A DNA stretch of 64,000 bases, taken from contig NZ_ATNM01000035.1 of NCBI RefSeq assembly GCF_000427295.1, positions 37,520 to 101,519 on the forward strand, in the 5' to 3' direction. Source of the stretch: Cyclobacterium qasimii M12-11B. Its GTDB lineage: Bacteria; Bacteroidota; Bacteroidia; Cytophagales; Cyclobacteriaceae. A model generated the notes under the pieces. That model worked only from the letters and a program-made list of their open reading frames with translations. It did not search any database and was not told the origin of the DNA. Made by a program: the position numbers and the translations under genes. Below are positions 37,773 to 47,806 of this stretch, in pieces (position 1 is the first letter of the stretch; every line of letters begins with the position of its first letter).

Positions 37773-38174
37773 GCACCATGCACAACACATTTTTCAAAAT
37801 TATTAGTTGAAAAATACTTTAAAATACAATGGGGTATATAAAAGAACCAAAGGATGTTGACTTTATTATAGAAAGTGAGCCTTTAATAGCCCATAGACAG
37901 AAAACGAATCAGTAAATTTATCGCTGACTACAAAGGGAAAAACAACAATAAAAAGATTACAACGCCAACATCGAGACAACCCTGATAAATGTAGAAGTAC
38001 GACCGCATAACAGAATGTATAGTTAATTACGGTTTGTGTTGATATTCAATTTTTTAGCGTTTAAAATTAAAGTGCTAAACCAAAAATCATGGTGCATTAA
38101 AATCCGCCACAACCCAAACATGTGCGGTTACACTTTATCGAATACTAGAATTAGGACGGGACAAAATTAAAAAA
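37773..38174. other. Non-coding debris between cassette-like scraps and the SusCD operon
   Basis: No gene. It contains CACAAC at 37779 (possible attC left core), CGCATAAC at 38014 and a 40-base fragment (38131-38170) duplicating the 3' part of the Xre gene (LYRILELG). I could not fold a complete attC. Confidence 0.35.
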
Positions 38175-38201
38175 AGATCCTGCCATTTTTTGGCAGGATC
38201 T
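38175..38201 (-). terminator. Rho-independent terminator of the minus-strand SusCD operon
   Basis: A perfect 11-bp stem AGATCCTGCCA/TGGCAGGATCT with a five-base loop. Read on the minus strand it is followed by a run of seven T, the classic form. It lies about 200 bases past the last gene of the operon (38404). Confidence 0.85.
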
Positions 38202-38403
38202 CATAGGTAAGTTACCTGGTATCATTAGCTTTTCCCTCACATGATGTTCTAAATGTTTGGAATTAATTGCTATGATTTACTTATTCAAGCATAAGCTGAT
38301 GAGATAATAATCACCAGCTTTACCATCATATTGTCTTCGACCAATGGCCCCGATTTTTCAAAGGGCGTACTCAGTTACTTAAAACATAAATCGTTTTAAT
38401 TAA

Positions 38404-38847
38404 CTAGGGTTGAAGAGTGATCGAAATGATCCCTGAATCTGTAGCTCCTGAAAATACAATCGTAACTGCATCGCCTACATTATTCAAACCAGCTTCAGAC
38501 TTTGAGTAGGTTACGGTAGCAGTCAAATCGCTGCCAACCGTCACCTCTTTTAAAGACCCGTCTAAAGGCAATAACTGTAATGCTCCATCAGGATCCCATG
38601 AAGGCACCTGGTTTTTTAATACCTCTGCTTTCATCACATCTCCTGATTTTGCATTTGGAAAATAGGCATTAATGGTGAAATCAGAATCTGCCGCCGTTAC
38701 ACCATTTGAGGTGACTTCAGAAATATCAGTAATGATCACCTCACCATTTGCATCCAAAGGGATGTCAAAATAGGGTTGCTCGGTACAACCCATCATTAAT
38801 ACAAACGATACTATTAATGATATCGATAATATATTTTTAGTTTTCAT
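38404..38847 (-). CDS. Small surface lipoprotein of the SusCD operon
   Basis: A 147-residue lipoprotein (signal ending VLMMGCTEQP). The rest is beta-rich with an Ig-like pattern (SDFTINAYFPNA, VTIVFSGATDSG). It follows SusD by 36 bases and ends the operon. By position it could be a glycan-binding SusE/F-like or DUF1735-type accessory protein; the sequence does not decide. Nothing is broken. Confidence 0.65.
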   Translation of the reverse strand: MKTKNILSISLIVSFVLMMGCTEQPYFDIPLDANGEVIITDISEVTSNGVTAADSDFTINAYFPNAKSGDVMKAEVLKNQVPSWDPDGALQLLPLDGSLKEVTVGSDLTATVTYSKSEAGLNNVGDAVTIVFSGATDSGIISITLQP

Positions 38848-38883
38848 ATTTATTCAATTTTTGATTAAATGAATGCCTCGAGA

Positions 38884-40494
38884 CTACTTTGTTTGTGTTG
38901 GTAAATACCCAAAATTCTGCTGAATTTGCCCATTGTTGTTCATTTCATCTCCTGGTATAGGAGATAACAAATGCTGAGGAGTAAAAGCAAAGTTGAATAT
39001 TTTAGGTTGGTAACCAACGAAGTTATTAATGCCTGAGATTTCTTCATCGCCATAAACGATGCACCTTCTCGTACGTCGCTGATCCCAAAGCATTTTGTTT
39101 TCAAATACCAACTCCCAGGCACGTTCACTAAGTATATCTTTCAGGGTAAGCGTTGCGCCACTTAGAGGTGCTAAACCGGCCCTTAGCCTTACTTCATTTA
39201 TCCCTTTCTCTATTTCTGTGGCACTTTCACCCAATGCCCAATTTACTTCTGTTAGCATTAGTAATATATCAGCATATCTGTAATGTGACCAATTCAGTCC
39301 GGATCCATTCACTGATTTTACTGCTGCTACATCGTAGTATTTGAATAAGTGAGGAGGCGAAAATTGAATAATGTCAGTTGGATCATCAATGTTCGTATCC
39401 CAAGTAAAAAACATCCCTCTCTCCATAGCACGTTCATCATTAGCAGCATATGAATCATAATAATGCTTAGCTGGAACAAATGAACCGTTCTCATCAGATT
39501 TCGAGATTTTAGTCAATAATGGTAAAGAAGGTTGCAATATGCCATTGTTATAACCGGGTTGGATAGAATACTGTACTTGAAATATGGCTTCTCCATTATT
39601 GTTCATGGCCGGATCATGCAAGTCATCATAAGTTCCCAATGCATAACTACCGTATAGCGCATCAAGCTGTACTTTCGCTTTTTGCAAAAATGCCTTAGCA
39701 GTACCACCACTCACAGGATACTCCTGCATAGACCAAGATCCCTCCCCACACCAATCTTTAGCAGGATTAGTCTCTACTTCCTGGTAGGGATATCCGGAAA
39801 CGGTAAGGTATACATCAGCTAAAATCGCTCTGACAACATCCTGTGTTACACGTCCATCGTTGGATTTACCAGCTGGAACAGCATTTAGTGCAAATTCAAG
39901 ATCAGGAATAATTACCTCATCGTATATTTGCTTGAGACTGGTACGAGGCATTTCTGCTTCATTTACATTGGCAAGAGGAGCGGTAATCATCACCGCATCA
40001 CCCCAGTACCGAACGATATTGAAATAATAGAAGGCGCGTAAGGCACGTACTTCTCCTTGATATTGAGCCAATATTGCTTCCGATAGATCTACAGAAGGGA
40101 GCAAATCCAGCGCAAGGTTAGCATCCTGAACCCCAGCATACCAATTTGACCACTGATTATTGAAATTATCCAATAGGTTACCTGTTACCTGATTCGTAGC
40201 ATATTTATCGAATTGGGCATGTGGTTCACTTGTAAATGCGCCACCTGTAGGGAACTCTAAGGTGTTGGGCAAAATATTCCCCCAATCCCTGGCACCACCG
40301 GTCCAGGAAGATAGCATTCTGTAAGCGCCAATTGCTAAAGGTTCTCCGTATTCTCTAGACGTCAAATCCGCTTGAGAGGTAAGCTGATTAGTCGGTACTT
40401 CCTCCAAAAAGTCCTCGCAACTACTTAGGGTAATAAGGAATACCATTAAAAAAATTGCGGGTCTTATCACGATATTATTTTTATTGTATTTCAT
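38884..40494 (-). CDS. SusD/RagB-family lipoprotein
   Basis: A 536-residue SusD homologue. The ATG at 40494 (MKYNKNN, then LMVFLITLSSC) gives a proper lipoprotein signal; a longer frame from 40527 overlaps the SusC gene and is less likely. Landmarks are EVRALRAFYYFNIVRYWGDAVM, ERAWELVFENKMLWDQRR and the final INNFVG...NFGYLP. It works with the SusC 20 bases upstream. Confidence 0.93.
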   Translation of the reverse strand: MKYNKNNIVIRPAIFLMVFLITLSSCEDFLEEVPTNQLTSQADLTSREYGEPLAIGAYRMLSSWTGGARDWGNILPNTLEFPTGGAFTSEPHAQFDKYATNQVTGNLLDNFNNQWSNWYAGVQDANLALDLLPSVDLSEAILAQYQGEVRALRAFYYFNIVRYWGDAVMITAPLANVNEAEMPRTSLKQIYDEVIIPDLEFALNAVPAGKSNDGRVTQDVVRAILADVYLTVSGYPYQEVETNPAKDWCGEGSWSMQEYPVSGGTAKAFLQKAKVQLDALYGSYALGTYDDLHDPAMNNNGEAIFQVQYSIQPGYNNGILQPSLPLLTKISKSDENGSFVPAKHYYDSYAANDERAMERGMFFTWDTNIDDPTDIIQFSPPHLFKYYDVAAVKSVNGSGLNWSHYRYADILLMLTEVNWALGESATEIEKGINEVRLRAGLAPLSGATLTLKDILSERAWELVFENKMLWDQRRTRRCIVYGDEEISGINNFVGYQPKIFNFAFTPQHLLSPIPGDEMNNNGQIQQNFGYLPTQTK

Positions 40495-40513
40495 ATTATT
40501 AACTCTTTTTAAA

Positions 40514-43500
40514 TTAGAAATTAACATTAACCCCTAAAATGAAGTTTGTAGGATTAGGATATTGATATTTATCAATATTCTGAATATTAGATCGCCCTTT
40601 ATCCAGCGAACTACCTTCAGGATCATATCCTTCCAACTCAATTGCAGTTAATAGGAAGAAGTTTTCCATTGAGTAATAAACCCGTAAACTACTAATACCT
40701 GCCAAATCAGAAAATGTGTAGCCTATCGAAGCTGCTTGTCCTCTGATAAATGCTGCATTATAGATTTCGTGGGTATCAGTAAAAGAATCGTACCGTGCAC
40801 CAGCATTTCCCGCTTTTACCTGAGCTACCATGGTGTTCTCCTGATGGTCTGGACGCCAAGCATTAAGCACTCTGTTTACCATGCCTGATACAAATTGACG
40901 GTCTTCAGCAGACTCATGCACAATGGCTTTGTCCACTCCACCAACAAATTGTATCGTTATGTTGGCATCAAATTTCCCATAAGTGATAGAATTGATCAAT
41001 CCACCGTAAACATCAGGATAAGAATTACCAATAATATTACCATCAGAAATCAACTCGATTTTTCCGTCCTGATTTACATCTTCAAACTTCAAGTCACCAG
41101 GCACCCTACCATAGCGTGCAGCCAAAGCAGCTTCCTGTGTGCTATATACACCCATACGGTTAAGTCCGAAGAAAGAACCTATTGATTCGCCAACTCTATA
41201 TACTGAAGTAGCGTTACCTGCACCGGCATCAACGAAAACGTCGGCATCTGAGGGACCAAGTTTCAAAATCTCATTTCGATTGGCAGACAGTGTCAGACGT
41301 GAATCCCATGAGAAATTAGGCCTTTGAATATTGGTGGTTCCCAATCCGATTTCTACCCCTCTGTTTTGTACTTCTCCTAAGTTTACAAAAGCACTACCGG
41401 GTGCGCTTGAATTTGGTAATGGAAGATTAAACAACATGTCGCTCGTCGTTTTATGGTAATAGTCAGCTACGATACTGACCCTGTCCTTGAACAAGCTAAG
41501 GTCAATTCCAATGTCATACTGAAAAGTTGTTTCCCATTTTAAGTCGGGATTACCTGTAGATCCTGGATAGAAACCTGATTGTAAGCCATTTCCAAACATC
41601 ACATTTGCTGTGTTGATATACCTTTGGGTTACAAAACTTCCAATCTCCTGATTACCCGTCTGCCCGGCACTGGCCCGAATTTTAAGATTAGAAACTACAC
41701 TGTTACTTATCAAAAATTCTTCATTGGAAATTGTCCAGCCTAACCCAATAGATGGAAAGAAGGTATATTTATTGTTAGGTCCGAACTTTGAAGATCCATC
41801 CATACGTCCGGTTGCTGTCAACATGTATTTGCCATCATAAGCATAGTTGACACGTGCAAAGTACGAATTCAGTGCACTTCTTTGATTTGAAGAATAGACT
41901 TGCGGTGTATTTGCGCCTGCATTTAAATTATTGTAACTGTAAAAATTTGATGGAAAATTAGAAGCCTGCGCTTCTACCCAATCAGTTTGAGTTTCCTGCC
42001 AAGAAAGTCCTAGTACACCAGAAAATGAATGCTCGTCAATTACTTTATTGTAATTAAAGTAGTTTTCATTTTGCCAATAAAACCACCTTTGATTGCTTCC
42101 TCTGGCATCTGAATTCCTTGTTCCCTGGAAGTCCCCGTTAGACCATCTACTGTCTTCACTCCTGTTATCTATAGCAAAATTTGCCTTAAAACTTAAATCC
42201 TCAGTAATTTGAGCGTTAAGTACGATACCTCCAGTCAACTGTTGGTTAAGATAGTATCCATCTCTCTGACCTGTTGTGTATACAATATTGCTCCAATTCT
42301 CTCCAACAGGAAAATCTCTGCCAGTACTATAGTTACCTGCATATATACCAAATGCAGGATCATCTGGATATTTGGTAGGCAAAATTGGCCATGTCTCTGA
42401 AATGGTTCTGAGTTGATCATCTCCTCTTGTATTTTTCGCCCTTGAATACAAAATATTTGTGCTTACGCCCAGCCATTTATTCAATTCGATATCCGTTGTA
42501 AACCGGGCATTTGTACGCTTGTAGTAAGATTGCATCAGAAGACCATCCTGATCAGTATGTCCCAGGGCAAATGAGTACTTTGCATTTTCAGACCCACCAC
42601 TCACATCAATATAATGGTCTTGCGAAAAGGAATTATCAAAAGCGATGTCCTCCCAGTTTGAGTAATACCTAGGTTTGTAATAATTTCCGTCATTCCCAAG
42701 CAGATCCATAAAATAACCTCCCTGGGGAACCTGCTCAAACAAATGCGGCATTTCAGACCATGAAGCGCCAGTACCCCCATTCTCACCGCCTCTGAAATCC
42801 TTTGACTTATCCAGAGTACCATACTTAGGGGTGTTGTTAAACGCCTGCTCATATAGGTAGAAAAATTGGTCTGTAGTAACAGTATGATTATTTCTCTGCA
42901 TGGTTCCCAATGTTGCAGAACCATTATAATTAACTTTTACTTCACCAACTTCCCCACGCTTGGTGGTGATTATGATTACCCCATTTGCTCCTCGGGTACC
43001 ATAGATCGCGGTGGCGGAAGCATCTTTCAGAATATCCATTGATAAAATATCCTGTGGGTTAATGTTTCTCAAGGCATTGCTAACCCCAATAATTCCATCG
43101 ACTACAAAGAGCGGATCACTGTTTGAATTAATGGAGTTTGTACCTCTGATACGAATGATTGGATTGGAGCCTGGATACCCAGCACCTTGCTTAACTACTT
43201 GAACACCTGACACTTTGTTTTGAAGAGCTTGTCCAATATTAACAACTGGTCTATCTACAAGTTCCTTTGTTGATACACTGGAAACAGAGCCTGTTACGTC
43301 ACTTCTTCGTTGCGTACCGTATCCTATTACCACTACTTCATCGAGCCCGCTGATATTTTCAATCAGGTTAACATTGATGACTGTTCTAGTGCCTACTGTT
43401 TCACGTACGGATTCGAATCCTATAAATGTAAAGTCCAATACTGCATTTCCATCGGCTACATTTAGCTCATAAAGACCATCTAAATCAGTGACAGTTCCGG

Positions 43501-44038
43501 TTTGAGTGCCGACAACTCGTACATTCACTCCAGGGATACCCTGAGGATCCGTATCAGAAGTAACTTTTCCGCTAACTGAAATAAGCCTTACGGGAGCAGT
43601 GGAGCTAGATTGTTGTACTTTTTGCGGTTGATTTACCTTTGGGGTAATTACAATACTGTTTTCATTTCTTACATATTGTAAATCTGTATTTTCCAGAAGT
43701 AAATCCAGCGTAGTTTTGAGGGTTCTCTTAGACTTACCTAACGATAGATTTTGATGCTTCTTGATTTGATCCAACTCATAAGAGAACTTGTAAGAAGTGC
43801 TTTCCTCTATCTTTTTGAAGGCAGTCAACATTGGCTCACCTTTTAGTTCTATACTGACAGAAACATCCTCAAGATCCGGTAATTGATTGCTGGCCTTAGT
43901 AGTAGTAATCATAAAAAGAAATACTAAAAAGCCGACTCCAAGCGTTTTAAAAGGAATTGCCAATGCTTGACAATTCAAGGGATAAAGTCCATGATTTTCA
44001 AACAGGACACGATAGGTCCTAGATAAATAAAATTTCAT
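40514..44038 (-). CDS. SusC-like TonB-dependent receptor with STN domain
   Basis: A 1,174-residue intact receptor. Order: leader with a hydrophobic helix (LGVGFLVFLFMITT, residues ~34-48), STN domain (VSVSIELKGEPMLTAFKKIEES through ENSIVITP), carboxypeptidase-like domain (SGKVTSDTDPQGIPGVNV), GLDEVVVIGYGTQRRSDVTGSV, plug (FVVDGIIGVSNALRNINPQDI, ATAIYGTRGANGVI) and barrel ending FILGVNVNF. STN domains pass a substrate signal to FecR. The adjacent FecR gene has lost its middle, so regulation may be defective or use another locus. Confidence 0.94.
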   Translation of the reverse strand: MKFYLSRTYRVLFENHGLYPLNCQALAIPFKTLGVGFLVFLFMITTTKASNQLPDLEDVSVSIELKGEPMLTAFKKIEESTSYKFSYELDQIKKHQNLSLGKSKRTLKTTLDLLLENTDLQYVRNENSIVITPKVNQPQKVQQSSSTAPVRLISVSGKVTSDTDPQGIPGVNVRVVGTQTGTVTDLDGLYELNVADGNAVLDFTFIGFESVRETVGTRTVINVNLIENISGLDEVVVIGYGTQRRSDVTGSVSSVSTKELVDRPVVNIGQALQNKVSGVQVVKQGAGYPGSNPIIRIRGTNSINSNSDPLFVVDGIIGVSNALRNINPQDILSMDILKDASATAIYGTRGANGVIIITTKRGEVGEVKVNYNGSATLGTMQRNNHTVTTDQFFYLYEQAFNNTPKYGTLDKSKDFRGGENGGTGASWSEMPHLFEQVPQGGYFMDLLGNDGNYYKPRYYSNWEDIAFDNSFSQDHYIDVSGGSENAKYSFALGHTDQDGLLMQSYYKRTNARFTTDIELNKWLGVSTNILYSRAKNTRGDDQLRTISETWPILPTKYPDDPAFGIYAGNYSTGRDFPVGENWSNIVYTTGQRDGYYLNQQLTGGIVLNAQITEDLSFKANFAIDNRSEDSRWSNGDFQGTRNSDARGSNQRWFYWQNENYFNYNKVIDEHSFSGVLGLSWQETQTDWVEAQASNFPSNFYSYNNLNAGANTPQVYSSNQRSALNSYFARVNYAYDGKYMLTATGRMDGSSKFGPNNKYTFFPSIGLGWTISNEEFLISNSVVSNLKIRASAGQTGNQEIGSFVTQRYINTANVMFGNGLQSGFYPGSTGNPDLKWETTFQYDIGIDLSLFKDRVSIVADYYHKTTSDMLFNLPLPNSSAPGSAFVNLGEVQNRGVEIGLGTTNIQRPNFSWDSRLTLSANRNEILKLGPSDADVFVDAGAGNATSVYRVGESIGSFFGLNRMGVYSTQEAALAARYGRVPGDLKFEDVNQDGKIELISDGNIIGNSYPDVYGGLINSITYGKFDANITIQFVGGVDKAIVHESAEDRQFVSGMVNRVLNAWRPDHQENTMVAQVKAGNAGARYDSFTDTHEIYNAAFIRGQAASIGYTFSDLAGISSLRVYYSMENFFLLTAIELEGYDPEGSSLDKGRSNIQNIDKYQYPNPTNFILGVNVNF

Positions 44039-44179
44039 AGTTTTGATTTGGGTTAAGTTAATTGATATTGACTGATTCGATGCCTTTCATTAGGCAGAGC
44101 TGCTTCGGATGCAACCGGGGCAGCTTTTTTATTTTCTGGATTTCACATAGGCTATGTTCTTTTTTTACAGATATTTAGT

Positions 44180-44779
44180 TCAAATAAAATAGATGTTGTT
44201 ATTTTCCTCCCTTGAGAAAATACCATTGAGTTTTGTCGACGCTTCAAGGACCTGATCTAAGTCTTCCCCCAATCTCAGGGTGTTACGTCTCAATTCAAAA
44301 AAAGCTTCTCTAGTAAGGGGTACTGATCGTGTCAAAAAATCCCCGAGAAATCTTATCGTCGAAGCGGAGTTCAACCAGGTTTCATTACTGTCCGGAAGAA
44401 CCATGTATTTTCTTTCAACAATAGCAGATGAAAAGGATGTTAAGTCTTTTTGGTTGAGCTGTTCAGTTTCTCTTGAAAGAAAAAATAAGGATGTCAAGCA
44501 AGCGTAGAAAATAAAGGATCCCACAGCCCAAAACCACTTCCTATTTGTCGTAGTTGATTTTGAAACATTTAGATGAGCAACCTTTCTTTCATTGGTTTTT
44601 CGATACCAATCACTACTGGAGAGCAAGCTAGAATCTACATCAGCCCTAGGGAGATGCCACGACTCTTGCATTTTTTGCTTCAGAGTATCTTTATAATAAG
44701 GATCACTGAGCATTTCAAAAAGCTCATCTTTTTCTAATGGCAAACTGGTGTTGCCCATATATTTATTGAGCAGATGCAT
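44180..44779 (-). pseudogene. FecR anti-sigma factor with internal deletion
   Basis: A 199-residue open frame. It has the N-terminal helical part (LLNKYMGNTSLPLEKDELFEML), one transmembrane helix (WFWAVGSFIFYACLTSLFFL) and the start of the FecR domain (VLPDSNETWLNSASTIRFL, REAFFELRRN). It then jumps to the last strands of DUF4974 (LDQVLEASTKLNGIFS...NNIYFI). Normal FecR proteins are ~320-390 residues, so ~150 residues are missing although the frame is kept. No sigma gene accompanies it. It precedes SusC as usual. Confidence 0.7.
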
Positions 44780-45124
44780 TAATCGGGCATTAGTATTTAA
44801 TTATTAATAGTTTATTTTAAAATGGTTATTAATTAACAAATTTAAAGTAACATAAACAAATTTGAACAAAATGCTGTCCTAATTAAAAGTCAGATTAAAT
44901 ATATCGGGTTTTGAGTCATTTCTGAAAGTGTTTAGGTTAAATTTTGAAGGTGTTTAGGTTAAATTTTGAAAAAAAACGCCTGTATTATATTATTAGGAGT
45001 TTTTCTGTGGTTCTCAAAGGGTCTCACGAGCCATTTTTGCAATTCGATTTTAAAGAAAAGTTGTAATTGAAAATATTAAGAATGAATTATTAAAGAATGC
45101 CTGTGTACAATAACCAATTATATT
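44780..45124. other. Intergenic region with a 22-bp tandem duplication
   Basis: The sequence GTGTTTAGGTTAAATTTTGA is repeated back to back (44928-44949 and 44950-44971). The region would hold the promoter of the minus-strand FecR-SusCD operon. No gene seen. Confidence 0.5.
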
Positions 45125-45372
45125 TAACGGCTTTAACCCTTCGGCCCTTCGGCAGGCTCAGGGACCACAGGCTCAGGGACCAGATCATCTTATCGGAAAT
45201 TTGGCCTACTATTAGGAATGGTTTTTCCTCTTTTGTTTTTTAGCGCTTGGGGATTAAAAAAGTAGGTCGTTATAGGTTGTTTTTTTCGATTTTTATAAGT
45301 GATTATGGTCACTTTTCTGGTGGTTTATACCCGAGTTTTGGGCTGTTTTTACCATTTACCGCCAAGAGAGGA
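45125..45372. repeat. Dispersed repeat D, copy 4
   Basis: Carries the CTTCGG/CTCAGG words, ATCATCTTATCGG, CTCTTTTGTTTTTT, CACTTTTCTGGTGG and TTTTTACCATT in the same order as the other D copies, but with an extra ~60 bases inside. Two short frames just downstream (to 45493 and 45521-45709) encode nothing recognisable and may be gene scraps. Confidence 0.6.
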
Positions 45373-45725
45373 ATACCAAGCCTATATTCTGGAAATTTTT
45401 AGGCCAATGCAGGCCGACAAGCAATTTCAAACAGACCTTATAAACTTGAAACTGAGCATATGGGAATGGGAGGTACAATTAAAAACGGCTTGACAATTGC
45501 TAACAGAATAGTGACGCCTAATGATCGAAAGAAAAGCTGTAAATAACGGTTTGACAATATGGCTGCTGAAGTGTTTTGATGGAATATTTGTGCGAGGGTC
45601 AACTGAAAAAATTCTATTGAACTTTTATGCTGAAAATCCGTCATTTAGCCAAACCCAAAACTGTTATCGGCAAGCACAAAAACAACTAAAGCAAAAATTT
45701 AATTATTAACAAATTTAACAGAACG

Positions 45726-47657
45726 ATGAAAGAAAAAAGCCCGAAAGGGCAAGGCTCTAATGAAAAGGTTGACAAAAAAATGGTTCCAAATAAGAAGGCT
45801 GGACCTGTATCAAACCTTGAGCAACATTTACAACCCGATTGGTGGAAACGAATTTTCAATGCTATGTATCTAAAAACGGATGCAGATGTGGTGGAAGATG
45901 ATAAAATTACTAAAAAAGAAGTTGACCTATTCCAGAAAATAATTAACATAAAAGAAGGAGAAACTCTTTTGGACTTGGCATGTGGACAAGGAAGACATTT
46001 AATAGAACTACAAAGCCGAAAGAATTATAATCTCCATGGATTGGACCGTTCTCGGTATTTAATCCAAAGAGCCAAAAACATATCCAAGAAAAAAGGGTTA
46101 TCTATTAATTTTAAAGAAGGAGATGCAAGAAAATTGCCATATCCTACAGATACGTTTGATTATGTAACCAATCTTGGTAATAGTTTTGGATATTTTGAGA
46201 CACTTGATGATGATACAAAAATTCTAAATGAGATATTCAGAGTATTAAAACCGGGTGGAATGCTTTTGATGGAAATTCCCGATGGAGAATTTTTAAGAAA
46301 AAATTTCACCCCAAGGAGCTGGGAATGGATAGATAAAAAACATTTTGTATGTAGGGAAAGATCAATGGCTGCGGATAATCAGAGGTTAATTTCCAGAGAG
46401 GTGATAACCCACACAGAAAAAGGTGTAATAGTTGACCAATTTTATGCAGAAAGATTATATACCAAAGAAGATTTAATTGGACTACTTAAAAATGTAAACT
46501 TTAAAGAAGTTGATTTTCATGGAAACATTAGTTCAGATTCTTTGCGTAATCAGGATCTGGGAATGATGGAAAACAGGTTTATCCTGACCGCTAAAGCGAT
46601 AAAAGAATGGACACCAAAAAAGATTAAAAAGGCAGTTAAAAATGTTGTCGTCATTATGGGTGATCCTACACTCAATGATGTAATTAAACCAGACGCTATT
46701 TTTGACTCTGATGATTTTGATACAATTGACAAACTTAAAGTTGCATTGAGCAAATTGGACAATTACAAATTTAGCTATCTCAATAACCATAAGACCTTGG
46801 TTGCTGATTTGCAAAAATTGCAAGGGAAAGTGGATTTTGTATTTAATCTCTGTGATGAAGGCTTTGATAATGATGCGGTTAAAGAATTGCACGTGCCAGC
46901 ACTTTTGGAGATTAATAAATTACCCTATTCGGGTTCTAATCCTCAAACATTGGCCTATTGTTATGATAAGTCTCTCATCAGGGGAATTGCCACTGAAATA
47001 GGCGTACCTGTTGCAGATGCATTTATGATAACTGCAGAGGAAAATTTATTTGAACTCAACATTCCATTTCCCGTCATTGCAAAACCTAATTTTGGTGATT
47101 CCAGCTTCGGAATTACTCAAAAAAACGTGGCTTATACAATTGAAGAATTGGCGGATGCTATTCTTAGAATAAGGTCACAATTTGGATCTTCTAAACCAAT
47201 ATTAGTAGAAGAATTTTTGACTGGGGCCGAATTGTCTGTTGGAATTATAGGAAATAGGCAAAATTACAGAGTTCTCCCAATAATTGAGGAGGATTTTTCT
47301 GAATTGCCGGAAGGACTGCCTAAAATTTGTGGCTATGAAGCCAAATGGTTGACAGACTCTCCGTATATGAAAACCTTAAAATCCATCCCAGCTTCTATTC
47401 CTGCATCCACCGAAGAAGTATTGATAAACCATAGCCTTAAGCTTTTTGAAAGACTAAATTGCAGAGATTATTGCCGATTCGATTGGCGATTGAATGCGAA
47501 TGGAGAACCTAAAATTTTGGAAGTAAATCCCAATCCAGGATGGTGTTGGGATGGTCATTTGGCTAAAATGAGTGATTTTGGGGGGATGGATTATTCACAA
47601 ATGCTTGCAGCGATTTTAAGTGCCGTAGAATTGCGATATAGTCAAACTGAATCATAA
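45726..47657 (+). CDS. Fusion of SAM-dependent methyltransferase and D-Ala-D-Ala ligase-like ATP-grasp enzyme
   Basis: A 643-residue two-domain protein. Residues ~30-290 are a class I methyltransferase: LLDLACGQGRHLIEL (SAM-binding motif I), GLDRSRYLI, FKEGDARKLPYPTDTFDYV and VLKPGGMLLMEIP. Residues ~305-640 are ATP-grasp of the Ddl type: VVIMGDP, PYSGSNPQTLAYCYDKSLIR, FPVIAKPNFGDSSFGI, LVEEFLTGAELSVGI and the metal-binding CRFDWRLNANGEPKILEVNPNPGW. It probably ligates an amino acid or peptide and methylates the same or a related product. No other biosynthesis genes surround it. It is plus-strand and followed by a hairpin resembling a short attC. Confidence 0.85.
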   Translation: MKEKSPKGQGSNEKVDKKMVPNKKAGPVSNLEQHLQPDWWKRIFNAMYLKTDADVVEDDKITKKEVDLFQKIINIKEGETLLDLACGQGRHLIELQSRKNYNLHGLDRSRYLIQRAKNISKKKGLSINFKEGDARKLPYPTDTFDYVTNLGNSFGYFETLDDDTKILNEIFRVLKPGGMLLMEIPDGEFLRKNFTPRSWEWIDKKHFVCRERSMAADNQRLISREVITHTEKGVIVDQFYAERLYTKEDLIGLLKNVNFKEVDFHGNISSDSLRNQDLGMMENRFILTAKAIKEWTPKKIKKAVKNVVVIMGDPTLNDVIKPDAIFDSDDFDTIDKLKVALSKLDNYKFSYLNNHKTLVADLQKLQGKVDFVFNLCDEGFDNDAVKELHVPALLEINKLPYSGSNPQTLAYCYDKSLIRGIATEIGVPVADAFMITAEENLFELNIPFPVIAKPNFGDSSFGITQKNVAYTIEELADAILRIRSQFGSSKPILVEEFLTGAELSVGIIGNRQNYRVLPIIEEDFSELPEGLPKICGYEAKWLTDSPYMKTLKSIPASIPASTEEVLINHSLKLFERLNCRDYCRFDWRLNANGEPKILEVNPNPGWCWDGHLAKMSDFGGMDYSQMLAAILSAVELRYSQTES

Positions 47658-47666
47658 ATTGCCAGC

Positions 47667-47740
47667 CTGTACATTGTATATGCGTAATTGCTTCCTATCT
47701 TCAGCAACTACGCATATACTATACCTTACACATAAGTTTA
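47667..47740 (+). other. Strong hairpin, possible short degenerate attC
   Basis: GTATATGCGTAATTGC (47676-47691) pairs with GCAACTACGCATATAC (47704-47719) with one mismatch and a 12-base loop. The flanks TGTACATTGTATATG and CATATAC...CTTACACATAAG resemble the edges of the site at 14765, but the AAC and GTT cores are each broken. There is no T-run, so a terminator is less likely. Confidence 0.4.
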
Positions 47741-47806
47741 AGAGAAACCTACTTATAGAAAAATCAGTTTGAAAAGGTGATTTCGTTTTTTATTAAAAAA
47801 TAGGCC

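Noticed and set aside
45299..45709. Two short plus-strand frames before the methyltransferase fusion
   Set aside because: No recognised domain and overlap with repeat D; they may be gene scraps.
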